From Limnanthes douglasii subsp. nivea (lineage: Eukaryota > Streptophyta > Magnoliopsida > Brassicales > Limnanthaceae): a DNA stretch of 64,000 bases. A program made the position numbers and the translations under genes. Under the pieces are notes generated by a model. That model had not been told where the DNA came from, did no database searches, and worked only from the letters and a program-made list of their open reading frames with translations. The stretch covers positions 126,464,376 through 126,528,375 of the forward strand of contig JAUPFV010000002.1 of NCBI GenBank assembly GCA_036936605.1, written 5' to 3'. This document shows positions 17,884 through 30,738 of this stretch, in pieces (position 1 is the first letter of the stretch; every line of letters begins with the position of its first letter).

Positions 17884-20742
17884 ATAAAAATGAAGATTTG
17901 AGATTTTTTTTTATTCTCTCAAATCTGACAAATATAGTATTGTACAGTTATATGAAATTTTTTCCATTATATTTGTTACCTATAGAAAATTATTGTTACT
18001 GAATTATTCTAATTTTATATACACATGTGACAAGTTCAAAAATAGTAGTCCAACATATTAACGTGTGACAGATGTAATTTGAAGACTTGGATTTGTTTCA
18101 AGTCTTTTAATCCGGCCAAATATCCCGAAAAAATGATTTGTTTTTACTAGAACAAACGTTTACAGATGAACTGAATAAGACTGCCTGAAACCATAGCAAT
18201 CTCTCTCACTTCATCAATTCTCCTACTCGCACAAGTTTCAGTCGAAAGACAATTCTGTTGTCGGTGGCAAGGTTCAATGGAAAGCTTCACTAGTTCTTCA
18301 CTTACCACGCAAACGATTCTGACTCCAAGTGTCCACCTTTCTAGTGACATATCAGGACGGGTGTGAGTTAAGTATTGCAACACTTCTAACAGGTTTCTAG
18401 ATGGTGTGGGGCCTGCAACTAGAGTTTCAGAATCACTGGAAAGGTGGACACCAACAACCATGGGAGTTGGACACGGCTTAGACATGGAAAAACCTTGAGA
18501 AATCACTAAGTTTCTAATGTGTTGATGACGTGTTAAATACATATCTGTTGAGTCACGATAAATCTCTATTTCGAGGTATAGATGGAGTGACTCCACATCC
18601 TTTACTAAAAATAAAGTGTTGAGTTTGTGAACAGATTGTGTGAGACAGTCAATTTGTATACTTATAACTAGAATATCATCTACACACACCAGAATTAAAA
18701 TCACAGTAGTCTTAGATATACAATAGATCAAAGAGCAATCAACTCTAGAATTCTTGAAACCCCATTTGAGTAATGTCTCCCTTAGTCTAGAATACCGGGC
18801 CTTTGGAGGTTTCTTGAGACCATACAAGGCTTTGCAAAGCTTACACACATGCGTAGGTTTCTGAGTGTCTTGAAAACCCTCTGGCTGAGCCATATACACA
18901 TCTTCAATAAGACACCCATTTAGGAAAGCATTATTTATGTCTAGTTGTTTTACTGTCCAGTCTTTAGAGACAGCAAGAGCCAACCTCCGTGTAAATGGTT
19001 TAATAACAGGACTGAATGTTTCTGAAAAATCTATGCTAGAGGGTTGATGGAACCCCTTGACAATAAGCCTTGCTTTGTACCTTTGGATTGAGCCATCCAT
19101 ATGGTACTTAATCTTGTAAACCCATTTGCAGCCAACAACATTTAGAGTAGGGGACTAAGGAATGAGTGTCCAAGTGTCATTAGAAATAAAGGTTTTGTAC
19201 TCAGTCTCCATAGCAATAACCGAGTGAGGATGTAACATATGAGCATAGTATGTAGTAGGTTCAATTGTAGATGGGTCAATGAATCAACATAAGGAACCTT
19301 TGGTTTAAAAGTCCCATCTTGAGCTCTTTAGAAAACAAACCTCTTTAGAAAAGAAAATCAACTTTATTAAAATCACATTCCTAGACACATAGATTCTCCT
19401 GGTAGGAGTAAAACCGGTATAACTCTTGTGAAACTGACTATACCCAAGCAAAATGCATTTCATATAGTGAAATTGAAATTTTTGAGATATATATGACCCA
19501 AGCATAATGCATTTCATAGCCTACTAGATTTGTATTATTAGGATAGTTAGTCCTCACTCTCCTGTTTCTATTTGAACCCTTGAAATGACCATAGAAGGCG
19601 TTTTGATTGTTTTTGTTGTAGTGTAGCTTGAAGTATGTCTTGTGAGCATAATTAAGAGATATTATATTGAGATTAGTCACAATATTTGACAAATTCCTTA
19701 GTTGATCTAGTATACTCTCAAATGTGAGAAAACTAGGTTGAAGGTCTAACCAACTAAGACACTTTTAGTCAGCTAAACAACGAACTATTGGGGTGTACTC
19801 TGAATCCAAACCAGCCAGGACTTGAGTCACCAAATCATCCATATATACTCCACAACATATACTCCACAGCGAGCCAATAATAAGTTATAACATATAGTAT
19901 TCATTTTGTTTAGATTATTGTTCCTACTAGAGGTACCTTTACAAATCCTCTGAAATTTAGATTCATAGTATATGACCCTTTCTCTTGTTTGTGAGCCAGA
20001 AAGTTTGCTAGCTGCATCCTAGAGGCCCTTTGACGTGTCCTATTCCATCAATCGAGGTGCTACTTCAAGGCTCATTGTGGACTAAACCATGCAAGAATGA
20101 GTTGATCATTCACAATCCATTCTTCATGATCTGGATTCTCAGACACATTTCATTCTGGTTCATTTGTAAACTTAGGAGAGCATGGTTTTTCCTCTATGAT
20201 GAATCCTCCTAATTTGTTTCTTTTAATCATGGGTAATACCATAGTTTTCTACAACACTTAGTTATTTTTGTCAAGTCTAATATGGTTGTTGTTATTGTTG
20301 TTTATTATTTGCAGGTACACCTTTGGTGCTGGAGAAGTTGCTAGGAAAGACTAAGCCTAGTGACTCACTGCTCTGAGTTGGTGAAGCAAGATTTTCTATT
20401 GAAGCTTTTAGAAGCTCTGATACCAAGATAAGAATGGAGATTTAAGATTTGAATTTCTTATTCTCTAAAATCTATCAAGTGTATCAAACAAAAAACTGCT
20501 TTTATAAGCGATTATTGTACAACTATATAGAATCTATATGTTAGTATATTATTTCATATAACTACTGGACCAATATAATAACGTGTGAAAAATGTAACGT
20601 GGATATTTGGGCTTACTTTCAAGGCTTTTAACTCGGGCAAATATCCACAAGAGAATGACTTGCTCTTACAAGAATAAACACAGTCGTTTAGAGATGAAGT
20701 GAGAGACGGTCTGGAACCCTAACAATCTCTCTCACTTCATCA
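17884..20742 (-). mobile_element. Copia A: deleted Ty1/copia element
   Basis: The element reads on the minus strand. Its 5' LTR spans about 20742-20428 (starting TGATGAAGTGAGAGAG... on the element strand) and its 3' LTR spans 18216 to about 17884. The primer-binding site TGGTATCAGAGC lies at 20425-20414. A gag remnant (about 20230-19620, with DDLVTQVLAGLDSEY and a FLTFESILDQL helix) is followed by a reverse transcriptase. Most of protease, integrase and RNase H are missing. I could not find a clear target-site duplication. Confidence 0.85.
18147..19100 (-). CDS. Copia A reverse transcriptase, running into the 3' LTR
   Basis: This 317-residue open frame holds a Ty1/copia reverse transcriptase: YKARLIVKGFHQ, VKQLDINNAFLNG, KALYGLKKPPKARY, and the catalytic motif CVDDILV in place of the usual YVDD. 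The conserved [12 protein letters not shown] follows. From there the frame departs from the family, with no RNase H, and reads through the LTR start at 18216. The open length is notable for such a deleted element, but the protein is chimeric at its C-terminus and probably inactive. Confidence 0.85.
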   Translation of the reverse strand: MDGSIQRYKARLIVKGFHQPSSIDFSETFSPVIKPFTRRLALAVSKDWTVKQLDINNAFLNGCLIEDVYMAQPEGFQDTQKPTHVCKLCKALYGLKKPPKARYSRLRETLLKWGFKNSRVDCSLIYCISKTTVILILVCVDDILVISIQIDCLTQSVHKLNTLFLVKDVESLHLYLEIEIYRDSTDMYLTRHQHIRNLVISQGFSMSKPCPTPMVVGVHLSSDSETLVAGPTPSRNLLEVLQYLTHTRPDMSLERWTLGVRIVCVVSEELVKLSIEPCHRQQNCLSTETCASRRIDEVREIAMVSGSLIQFICKRLF

Positions 20743-21345
20743 GGTCTTTTAGTTGAATTGTGTCGGATACCATTAAAAATCAAATCGATGGTGAATTAAT
20801 TGAATTTGTCAAGTTCATTGGAATCGTTTAGTACTTATTAATTTTTTGGATCAATATATATACACCAAAATTTCGAAAAAGTTATAATCTTATATTTTAT
20901 CGATTGTGGTCCAATTTAATACTTGTTTGAATTAGGACGGGACAAATTACTAGTAATTAATTTATAAAGTATTAATTTATAAACGACTTTTATATAACTA
21001 CTTCTGATAATTGAACTTTTTTTTTATACTATTAAGTATATAAAAACGACATTTATTTAAATTGGTAGCCATAAAATTACACTAAAAGTCTTTATCATAT
21101 ATCCCGAATAGAGATAGTGAGGTGACTATAATTACAATAAAAGAGAGCCTATGTTGGTTTTGCAGAAGAACTTTAAACCAGCCAAATAATGGAGAGAGAG
21201 CGAGCTATAACAATGGAGTGAGTGCTATTGAAATATTTCGAAAATATAAAATAAAAAGTTACTTCGAACAATAAAAGGTAGAAGCTTATTGGGATCATAT
21301 ACAACCATATCGTACAGATAAAGGTACTGATCAGGCTTAAGATCA

Positions 21346-21933
21346 CCTTTGTATTTTAACAATAACCAAATTTTAAATAGTTGGATGTAAAGCTATATCA
21401 TAGACTATCAAAAAAATTCAAAATCTAACATGAGCCTTTCTTAGTTTAGAACCTTAAAGAATACTCATTTTTTGCATATCATAGGTCTTGTCATCTCCAC
21501 GTATACCAAACGTGTTTTTTTCTCTTCCAGAGTATAATTTTCTCAAGTTTTGAGATATTATTGAGTCGGTGTATGATATCGCAACTAGTTCAGTAGGTTG
21601 TTAACTCGGTAAATAAGAATCCGCTGCTCTATCATTTCTCATACTTCTAATTTTATACGATTTCTACCATCGATATTAATTTTTTAATATAACCAAACAT
21701 AAAAATTTGAATTTTATAAAATAAATTTATGATATTATACTATACTCATCAATAAAAAAATTAAATATCCATAACTTTCTAATGATCCCTCGCTCATTGG
21801 AACACAAACATTCTGGAACACAAACATTTGTATAACGTAAATGCACATAAATTTGGATTATCTATTGAATTTTCATAAATCTTTATTGATGGTTTTGTCT
21901 TAGGAAATCTTAGAAAAACGTATTTTAGATTAA
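21346..21933. other. Spacer between the two duplication units
   Basis: AT-rich, no gene. The last 60 bp (TTTATTGATGGTTTTGTCTT and the following bases) recur at about 26050-26113, at the left edge of copia D. Confidence 0.6.
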
Positions 21934-24900
21934 GGTAGTTACTCTGATGCATAATGTTTACATTTTTTTTATGTCTGAGAAGTTAATAGGGGTTTCGGAT
22001 GGAGATAACTCAAACTTCATACATTAAATTATAAATTTATAATTGTAAATTTATAAACCAGATGAGAATGGAGATTTAAGATTTGAGTTTTTTATTCTCT
22101 AAAATCTATCAAATGTAACAAATATAGTATTGTTTTTATAAGCCGTTATTGTACAACTATACGAATTTTTTTTATTACATTTGTCACCTATAGCAAATGA
22201 TTGTTACTGAATTATTCTAATTCTATATACAAGTGTGGTAAGGTCCAAAATAGTAGTCCAACATATTATTAACGTTTGACAGATGTAATTTGGAGATTTG
22301 GGTTTGTTCTCACGTCTTTTAATCCGGCAAAATATTCCGAAAAAAATGATTTGCTTTTACTAGAACAAACGTTTACAGATGAACTAAGTAAGACTGTCTA
22401 AAACCATAGCAATCTCTCTCACTTCATCAGTTCTCCTACTTGCACAAGTTTCAGTCGAAAGACAATTCTGTCGTCGGTGGCAAGGTTCAATGGAAAGCTT
22501 CACTTGTTCTTCACTTACAACGCAAAACGATTCTGACTCCAAGTGTCCACCTTTCGAGTGACGTATCAGGACGGGTGTGAGTTAAGTATTGCAACGCTCC
22601 TAACAGGTTTCTATATGGTGTAGGGTCTGCAACTGGAGTTTCAGAATCACTGGAAAGGTGGACACCAACAACTATGGGAGTTGGGCACGGCTTAGACATG
22701 GAAAAACCTTGAGAAATCAGTAAGTTTCTAATGTGTTGATGACGTGTTAAATACACATCTGTTGAATCACGATGAATCTCTATTTATGTCTAGTTGTTTT
22801 ACTTTCCAGTCTTTGGAGACAGCAAGAGCCAACCTCCGTGTAAATGATTTAATAAAAGGACTGAATGTTTCTGAAAAATCTATGCCAGAGGGTTGATAAA
22901 ACCCCTTGGCAATAAGCCTTGCTTTATACCATTGGATTGAGCCATCCATATGGTACTTAATCTTGTAAACCAATTTGCAGCCAACAACATTTAGAGTAGG
23001 GGACCAAGGAATGAGTGTCCAAGTTTCATTAAAAATAAGGGTTTTGTACTCAGTCTCCATAGCAATAACCCAATGAGGATGTAACATATGAGCATAGTAT
23101 TTAGTAGGTTCAACTGTAGATAGGTCAATGAACCAACATAAGGAACCTTAGGTTTAAAAGTCCCATCTTGAGCTCTTTATAAAAAGAACCTCTTTAGAAA
23201 AGGAAATCAACCTTATTAAAAATCACATTCCTAGACACATAGATTTTCCTAGTAGGAGTAAAACCGGTATAACTCTTGTCAAACTGACTATACCCAAGAA
23301 AAACGCATTTCATAGAATGAAATTGAAATTTATGAGATTGATATGACCCAAGCAAAACACATTTCATAACATACTAGATTCTTCCTTTTGTATTATTAGG
23401 ATAGTTAGTCTTCCCTCTCCCGTTTCTATTTGAACCCGTGAAATGATCATAGAAGGCCTTTGATTGATTTTATTGTAGTCTAGCTTGAAGTATGTCTTAT
23501 GAGCATAATTAGCAGACGTTATATTGAGATTAGTCACAATATTTTGCAAATTCATTAGTTGATCTAATATGCTCTCAAATGTGAGCAAACTAGTTTGAAG
23601 GTCTAACCAACTAAGACACTTTTAGTCAGCTAAACAACGAACTATTGAGGTGTACTCTGAATCCAAACCAGCTAGGACTTGAGTCACCAAATCATCCATA
23701 GATACTCAACAGCGAGCCAATACTAAGTTATAACCTATAGTATTCATTTTGTGTTTAGATTATTGTTCCTACTAGAGGTACCTTTACGAATCCTCTGAAA
23801 TTTAGATTTATAATATGTGACCCTTTCTCTTGTTTGTGAGCCAGAAAGTTTGCTAGCTGCATCCTAGAGCCCCTTTGACGTGTCATCTTTCATCAACTGA
23901 GCTGCTACTTCAAGATTCATTGTGGAGTACAACCATCCAAGAATGAGTTGATCATTCACAATCCATTCTTCACGATCTGGATTCTCAGACACATTTCATT
24001 CTGATTCATTTGTAAACTTAAGAGAGCAGGGTTTTTCCTCTATGATGAATCCTCCTAGTTTGTTTCTTTCAATCATGGGTAATACCATAGTATTCTACAA
24101 AACTTAGTTATTTTTGTCAAGTCTAATATGGTTGTTGTTATTGTTGTTTATTATTTGCAGGTACACACATTTGGTGTTAGAGAAGTTGCTAGGAAAGACT
24201 AAGCCTAGTGACTCACTGCTCCGAGTTGGTGAACCAGGATTTTCTATTAAGGCTTTTAAAAGCTCTGATACCAATATAAGAATGGAGATTTAAGATCTGG
24301 ATTTTTTATTCTCTAAAATCTATCAAATGTAACAAACATATAACTTGTTTTATAATCGATTATTATACAACTATATAGAATCTATCTGTTAGTATATTGT
24401 TTTCATATAACTACTAAACCAACATAATAACGTGTGAAAAATGTAACTTGAAGACTTGGGCTTGCTTTCGAGGCTTTTAACACGGCAAAATATCCACAAG
24501 ATAATGACTTGCTCTTATAAGAATAAACACAATCGTTTAGATATGAAGTGAGAGACGGTCTGAAACCCTAAAAATCTCTCTCACTTCATCAGGTCTTTTA
24601 ATTGAATTATGTCGGATACCATTAAAAATCCAATCGACGGTGAATTAATTGAATTTGTCAAGTTCATTGGAATCATTTAGTACTTATTAATTTTTTGGAT
24701 CAATATATATATATACACCAAAATTTCAAAATAGTTATAATCTTATATTTTATCGATTGTGGTCCAAATTTATACTTGTTTCAAATTAGGACGGGATAAA
24801 TTACTAGTAATTAGTTTATAAAGTATTAATTTGTAAACGCTTTACTATAACTACTTCTGATAATTAAACTTTTTTTAGTACTATTAAGTATATAAAAACT

Positions 24901-25190
24901 ACATTTATTTAAATTGGTAGCCATAAAATTACACTAAAATTCTTTATCATATATCCCGAATAGAGATAGTGAGGTGACTATAATTAGAATAAAATAGAAC
25001 CTATGTTGGTTTTGCAGAAGAACTTTAAACAAGCCAAACAATGGATAAAGTGTTATAACAATGGAGAGAGTGCCATTGAAATATTTTGAAAATAAAAGAT
25101 AAGAAGTTACTTCGAACAATAAAAGGTAGAAGCTTATTGGGATCATATACAACTGTATCGTACCGATAAAACGTATTGAGGCTTAAGATC
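21934..25190. repeat. Tandem duplication unit 2, contains copia B
   Basis: This is the second copy of 17673-21345, shorter mainly because of a deletion in the copia coding region. It ends at GCTTAAGATC (25190), exactly where a different LTR element begins. Confidence 0.9.
22063..24591 (-). mobile_element. Copia B: deleted copy of copia A
   Basis: The 3' LTR is 22063-22429 and the 5' LTR about 24277-24591, both bounded by TG/CA-like ends. The primer-binding site lies at about 24262-24273. Coding remnants on the minus strand are at 22511-22756 and 22767-23087 (reverse transcriptase) and 23364-23588 (gag). Compared with copia A, 364 bp of reverse transcriptase are missing. The breakpoint carries the 5-bp microhomology TATTT (18568-18572 and 18932-18936 in copia A). 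Confidence 0.85.
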
Positions 25191-26040
25191 TGACGTAGCC
25201 CAGAAAGTCCAAACAAAAGCCTTGTTTATTTTATTTTATTTTATTCATATATCTTATGTATTTAAATCAAATCAAATTATATTAAGATTTTATTTTATTT
25301 TATTTTAAAATATCTCCTTGTATTATAATTTAGGGTTTTGAGAAGTTGTTATATAAAGCCTCATATGCCTTAAGTTATTTGAAGTTTTTGGAATAATATA
25401 TTTTTTATATCTGAAAATTTCAATCTTTGTTACCCTTATATTAGGGTTTCATCATGTTACCCATGAATTAGGGTTTCATTTATCGTTTATTTTTCTTCTA
25501 TTTCCGCCGCGTCATCAGTTTGGTATCAGAGCCTCAGTTCTTGCAATGGGTCAAGCATGTTTCTGAATCCTGATTTCATCTGCTTCAAGGTTTAAAGAAG
25601 AGAACAACACACGTGGTTATGAAGATCGGGAAGATCGTTTGAGTATGAGGGCGCATACCAACCGTTTCAATGACGATCGTATTGACCGGTTACTGAAGGA
25701 GTTTAAATTGGCTACCAATCGCCGAATCAATGTACAAATTGTTTATTGAGATGTTGTCTCAGGCTATGAAGAGGTTTTCAAAGCCTTTTTTCATCAATTA
25801 GACATGGGGATGTTGTCTTCAGGCTATGAAAAGGTTTTCGAAACTATTTTTTCCTTCAACTGGATGGCTTCAATGTGACTTCGAATAAGGAACACTCGAG
25901 AAGAATTTATCTTATTCCGATAAGGTCAACAATTATAATTCCCGATGTAACGATTGAATAAAATAAAGTAAATAATTTGGGTTCTTGATGGTGATGGTGC
26001 TGTGAATTCGAGGACTAATTCTTGTCAACCAGGAGATTAT
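25191..26040 (+). mobile_element. Internally deleted LTR element: 5' LTR, gag start and pol end
   Basis: The LTR is 25191-25517, starting TGACGTAGCC and ending GCGTCATCA, followed by the primer-binding site TGGTATCAGAGCC at 25521-25533. Next comes a gag-like start (NRFNDDRIDRLLKEFKLA frame near 25655-25740). After a short gap there is a NSRTNSCQPGD-type end near 26010, which usually closes pol just before the 3' LTR. Thus nearly all of gag-pol is deleted, and no 3' LTR is visible before copia D. Pentanucleotide TTTTA runs occur within the LTR (25226-25304). Confidence 0.65.
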
Positions 26041-26099
26041 TGAATTCTTTTCATATATCTTTATTGATGGTTTTGTCTTAGGAAATCTTAGATAAACGT

Positions 26100-29000
26100 A
26101 TTTTAGATTAAGTTATTTTAGCCGAATATCTTTTAGATGAAATATTTTTAACCGACGATCTTTTAGTCAAAGATCTTTTTGACGAAGGTATTTTAGCGAG
26201 GGTCTTTTGGACGAGGCTCCTAATCAGTTAAGAAACAACTAGTTACTTTAACTGAAATAATCAGTTATGTTAAGAAGTAACTAACTTTGTTATTTTATAA
26301 CGAAAGCTAGGATTATAGATACTCATTGTGCCGTCAAGAAAATGACGGTCGAAAAATTAAGTAGTCGTAGTCTTGAACAGAGTGTGGAAGAGCTTTTAGA
26401 AGTGGGTAGAGTAAAGAGAAAAGATTATTCTTATAAATCACTTTTGATAATCTATTTGTAAAAGTAATTTTACAAGATAGTAACTTGGAGACCCGCTCTC
26501 TCTCTAGAAAAGAGTCGATGTGACTCAACTGGATAAAAAACTAATTGTCTGTTTTTTTCGCAGGCTTTTTTGTTTTTAATTATAATCGTCATATCCCATA
26601 TTACACTATTTTTATTTCTTTCCCACTTTGATGTTTCTTCACACATTAAATTATTGGCGCGAGTGAACAAAATTCTCGATAATATGCACTCACCATGGGG
26701 CAAATGATCAATCGAATTAAGTACCATGAGTTCAAAGTTGGATATTGATAAGTTTAGTGAGAATAAAAACTTTAGTTTATGAAAGGTTAAGACGAGGGAA
26801 ATTATATTCCAACATATATGTGCTTATGCCCAAAAGGAGAAACACATATGCCATTGCATCTTTCAGTTGCAAATAAAATCGAGTCCAATGATAAGGCAAT
26901 CAATATTATTTTTTTGTGCCTCAGAGACAAAGTACTTAGAGAAGGTTAGAAGAGTACTGGAGAACTAACGGTGGCAACTTGGGAACCTCAAAAAAGCTGA
27001 GTAATGGACTATGGATGCTCATATTATATTTATCAAAGAACGAAATAGTTTAAGACCTTGGAATTAAAATAAGATGGAGTTTTACATCTTGGTAACAATA
27101 AGGCGTGCATAAAATAAGGTATTGGTTCTATGGGACTCAAATTATTTGATAATCGTGCTTTCTTTTTTATGGATGTAAGGAATGTTGTAAAAATTAAGAG
27201 ATATTTAATTTTTATTAGCATCTTGGATGATCTAGGATATTGCACTTGATTTCAACATGGGCTAATGATACATTTTCATGATCCATTAGTAGTAACAAAG
27301 ATGAATAAAATAAATGGTTTATATATTTCAGAAGGTTTCATTGTTATTTCTAATGCATTAGTAAGTAATTTAGAAACCGAATACATAACTAAAATATGGA
27401 ATTTCAGGTTAGGTCATGTCATTGAAAAATGTCTAATTTAATTAAACACGGTTTGTTAGGAAAATAAATTTTTAAAGAAACTAGAGTTTCCCATAACTGC
27501 ACACTAGACAAAAAACACAATGGGAAGTTTGGGGCGGGAATGCACAAGTATAGTAGGATATTTGAGTATGTTCATTTGGATATTTGGGGACCAACGTCTC
27601 TTTCTACACATGGGGGGAATTTAAATTTTCTTAGCATAACTAAAGATTATTTTAGAAGAGTATGGGTGCATTTCATATAAAATAAAAGTGATACTTTTTT
27701 AAAGTTTGAATAATGTCACCCTATTGTAGAAAATCAATTAAGAACTAAAATAAAAATTTTGAGAACTCATGATGGTCTTAAGTTTTTTCGAGAGCAGGTT
27801 AATGAGTTTTGTAGGGACAAAGGAATTAGGTATGGAACCATTTCATACACTCCACAACAGAATGGTTTTGCAGAAATAATGAACATGATCTTGTTAGAAC
27901 GAGTGACGTGTATGTTGTTAGGATTTGGATAACCGAAAGGAATATGGTGATAAATATTTAGTAGTACATCAAACTTGATCAAAACAATTCCATTAAAATG
28001 ATTAAATCTAAAGACACTTATGGAGATTTTAAATAAACAACCAACTTACTACTCCAATTTGAAAATATTTAGAGTTTTCGCTCTTGCCCATGTCAAGTAG
28101 TACAAGCTTAGTGCTAGAACGGTGAAACATGTTTTCATTGGTTATCCTGAAGGTGTGAATAGTTATAAGTTATGGAATATTGAACTTGGAGTATCAAAGT
28201 TTAAGATAAGCAGAGATGTTACCTTTGATAAGACCCAGATGAGGATCAAGTGTAAGACCTAGATTCAAGATTGGAAATAGAGATAAATAAAATTCAGTTA
28301 GAAGTGGAGTCTTTTACTTATGAGAGGGAAGAAGAGGATCGAACTCAAGAACTTGAAGAGAGTGGAAACCAAACAATAATTGATGTGGGCTATCAGCTAG
28401 CATGAGATAAAGAGATGATATTTATTACTTTGTCTAAAAAATATTGTTATGCTGACCTTATTTATTATTCTTTGAATACCCCTTAAGAGGTGTATGACTT
28501 TGAACCAAATAATTTTAGGGACACATTCAAAGTAATGATAGGAACGAGTGGTTAAAGACAATAGAAAAATAAATTCTTTCATTGGAAAAGAACCACACTT
28601 GGAAGCTTGTGCCACAAAAAGCTACTTGATAGTAAGTGGATTGTTAATAGAAATGAAAATATATAAAAGGGTTAAAGAACCAATTTATAAAGCAAGACTT
28701 ATCGTAAAGGATTTTATTCAGGTGGAAGAGATTGATTACAACTTATTTTTTAAAACTAGTTAATTGTAAATACGTAAGATCTTGAGTTGGAAGAGATGGA
28801 TGGGAATATCATATTCTTACATGGAAATTTGGATGCAACAATCTACATGAAACAATATGAAAGTTTATGAAGGAAAATTATATTTGTTAAATAAATCTTC
28901 GTATGGGTAGAAGCAGAGTCCACGACAGTGGTATCATTCTTTATCTTCTATTTTATGTAGATGAGATCCTCATAGCAAGTTCTAACAAGCAAGAGATATA

Positions 29001-30600
29001 AAGGCTCAAAATGGTTAAATACTGAGTTTGAGATGAAGGGTCTTGGTAATGAATGGAGGATACTTAGGATGGATATCATCAAAGACATGAGTAAAATTGA
29101 GTTGTTCTAAACTCAACAGAATTAGTTGAAAAAAGTGGTTAAGCGGTTTAAAATACAGATTCTAAGGTAGTAAACATTCTAATATATCATCATTCCAAGT
29201 TATCAATTAAATAATATCCTTAATTCATGGATGCAAAAACAATATGGATAGTTTACCTATGCAACTGAATTTGGAAGCATCATATATGATACGGTTTGTA
29301 GTAGATAAGATTTATCCTACAAAATTAGTATGGTAAGTGGTATTATAGAGAACCCAGGCCAAGTTGAGTGGCAAACTTTTAAATGGTGATGACATATATA
29401 AATGGGTCATTGATGGGTGGTATGAAATACAGTAGAACATACAAGGTATGGTTTCTTTGGATTGTTATGCGGATATGGACTACGCTGGTTATATTGACAC
29501 TAGAAAATCATTATCGATTTTTACGTTTATAATGTTAGGAACAACAGTTACTTAGAAAGACAATCAAAAGTCAGGTGTAGCCTGATCAACAACTTAAACG
29601 CAATATATAACATTCGTTGAAAGGGTGAAGGAAGCCATGTAGTTGAAGGTTATGACTGGAAAAATAGAGATTAGTCCAGGATGTCTGATGATCCATTATG
29701 ATAGCCAGGGTTTCATTCATTTAGAGAATCATCAGGTGTATCATAAAGGACAAATCAAATTCATAATTTGTTGGATTTTATTAAAGATCTACATAATTGA
29801 GACAAAATAAATCATGGTGGAAAAAATAGCATCACACAAAACTCTAACACACATGTTCACCAAAGCATTACCTAAAGCGAAGTTCACGCATTTCTTAGAC
29901 TTTATTAACTTTGTTTAATACTAGTCAAATGTTGGAGAGAGCAACACACTGGTTGGTAGAAAATCAGAATAGCTGTCTATTTAGAGGTAAAGTGGATTGG
30001 TTATTTTATAGTGCCTTTTAGCCGAGGATCTTTTTGACAAAGATATTTTAGAAGATGGTCTTTTAGCCGAGGGTATTTTAGATGAGGGATTTAAGACGAG
30101 GTTCGTGATCAATTGAGAAAGAATTAGTTTCTTTAACATAATTAACCATTGTGTTAAGAAACAAGTGAATATGTTATTTGATAAAGAAAGCTATCATTAT
30201 AAATAATTTTTCTAGCTTAAAAAAAGAACACTTAAAAAACTGAATATTAATAGTCTTAAAAATAATATGAAAGATCTTTAGGAAATGGGTATAGTAATGA
30301 GAATAACGTATTATTATAACTCGTTTGAGAGAAACTCTTCGTAAAAATACTTTGACCATATACTAAGTTGGAGAGATGCTCTCTCCTCCAGACGTAATTT
30401 GATTTGAAAAAAATGGATAAACAAAGGATTATGTATGTTTTCATTTTAAGGTTTAATATTTTTTCCTTGATTATTATTGTGTATCGTATATTACAACATT
30501 GTTCTTCGTTGTATATTTCTATTTTTTTTTCCAAACATCAAGTTATTGGTGTGAGTTAACGAAATTCTCAATATATATTATATTCACACCCCCAGTCACT
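26100..30600 (+). mobile_element. Copia D: degraded Ty1/copia element
   Basis: The two ends share LTR sequence (TTTTAGCCGA..GATCTTTTTGAC, then AAAGCTA..ATTATA) at about 26100-26700 and 29960-30600; exact borders are uncertain. Between them, in order and in many frames, are: gag from the ATG at 26726 (MSSKLDIDKFSENKNF); integrase (HLDIWGPTSLSTHGG near 27575, then NEFCRDKGIRYG and YTPQQNGF near 27800-27870); reverse transcriptase (YKARLIVKDF near 28690); RNase H (YADMDYAGYIDTRKSLSIFT near 29470); and the pol end MFTKALPKAKFTHFLDFIN near 29855. It is badly decayed and not functional. Confidence 0.8.
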
Positions 30601-30738
30601 AAATTTTTAAATCCCACGTTATTTACAGTTTATTTCAAATACTGGAACTACACGATTCATGCTTCAATCTTTTTAAACTTGTTTTAAAATTATCTAGACT
30701 TATTTTAATGTTTATACTCTATTAATTCTAAACATTAG

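Larger units (their letters stand above)
17673..21345. repeat. Tandem duplication unit 1, contains copia A
   Basis: Starting at TAGTTACTCTGATGCATAAT, this unit is collinear with 21934-25190, both inside the copia element and in the flank after it (GGTCTTTTAGTTGAATTG to GCTTAAGATC). The two units are in direct orientation, separated by about 590 bp. The flank 20743-21345 has no gene. Confidence 0.9.

Noticed and set aside
17884..20742. Target-site duplication of copia A or B
   Set aside because: The bases next to the two LTR ends (for example CCAGA against GGTCT in copia B) do not match, so none is reported.
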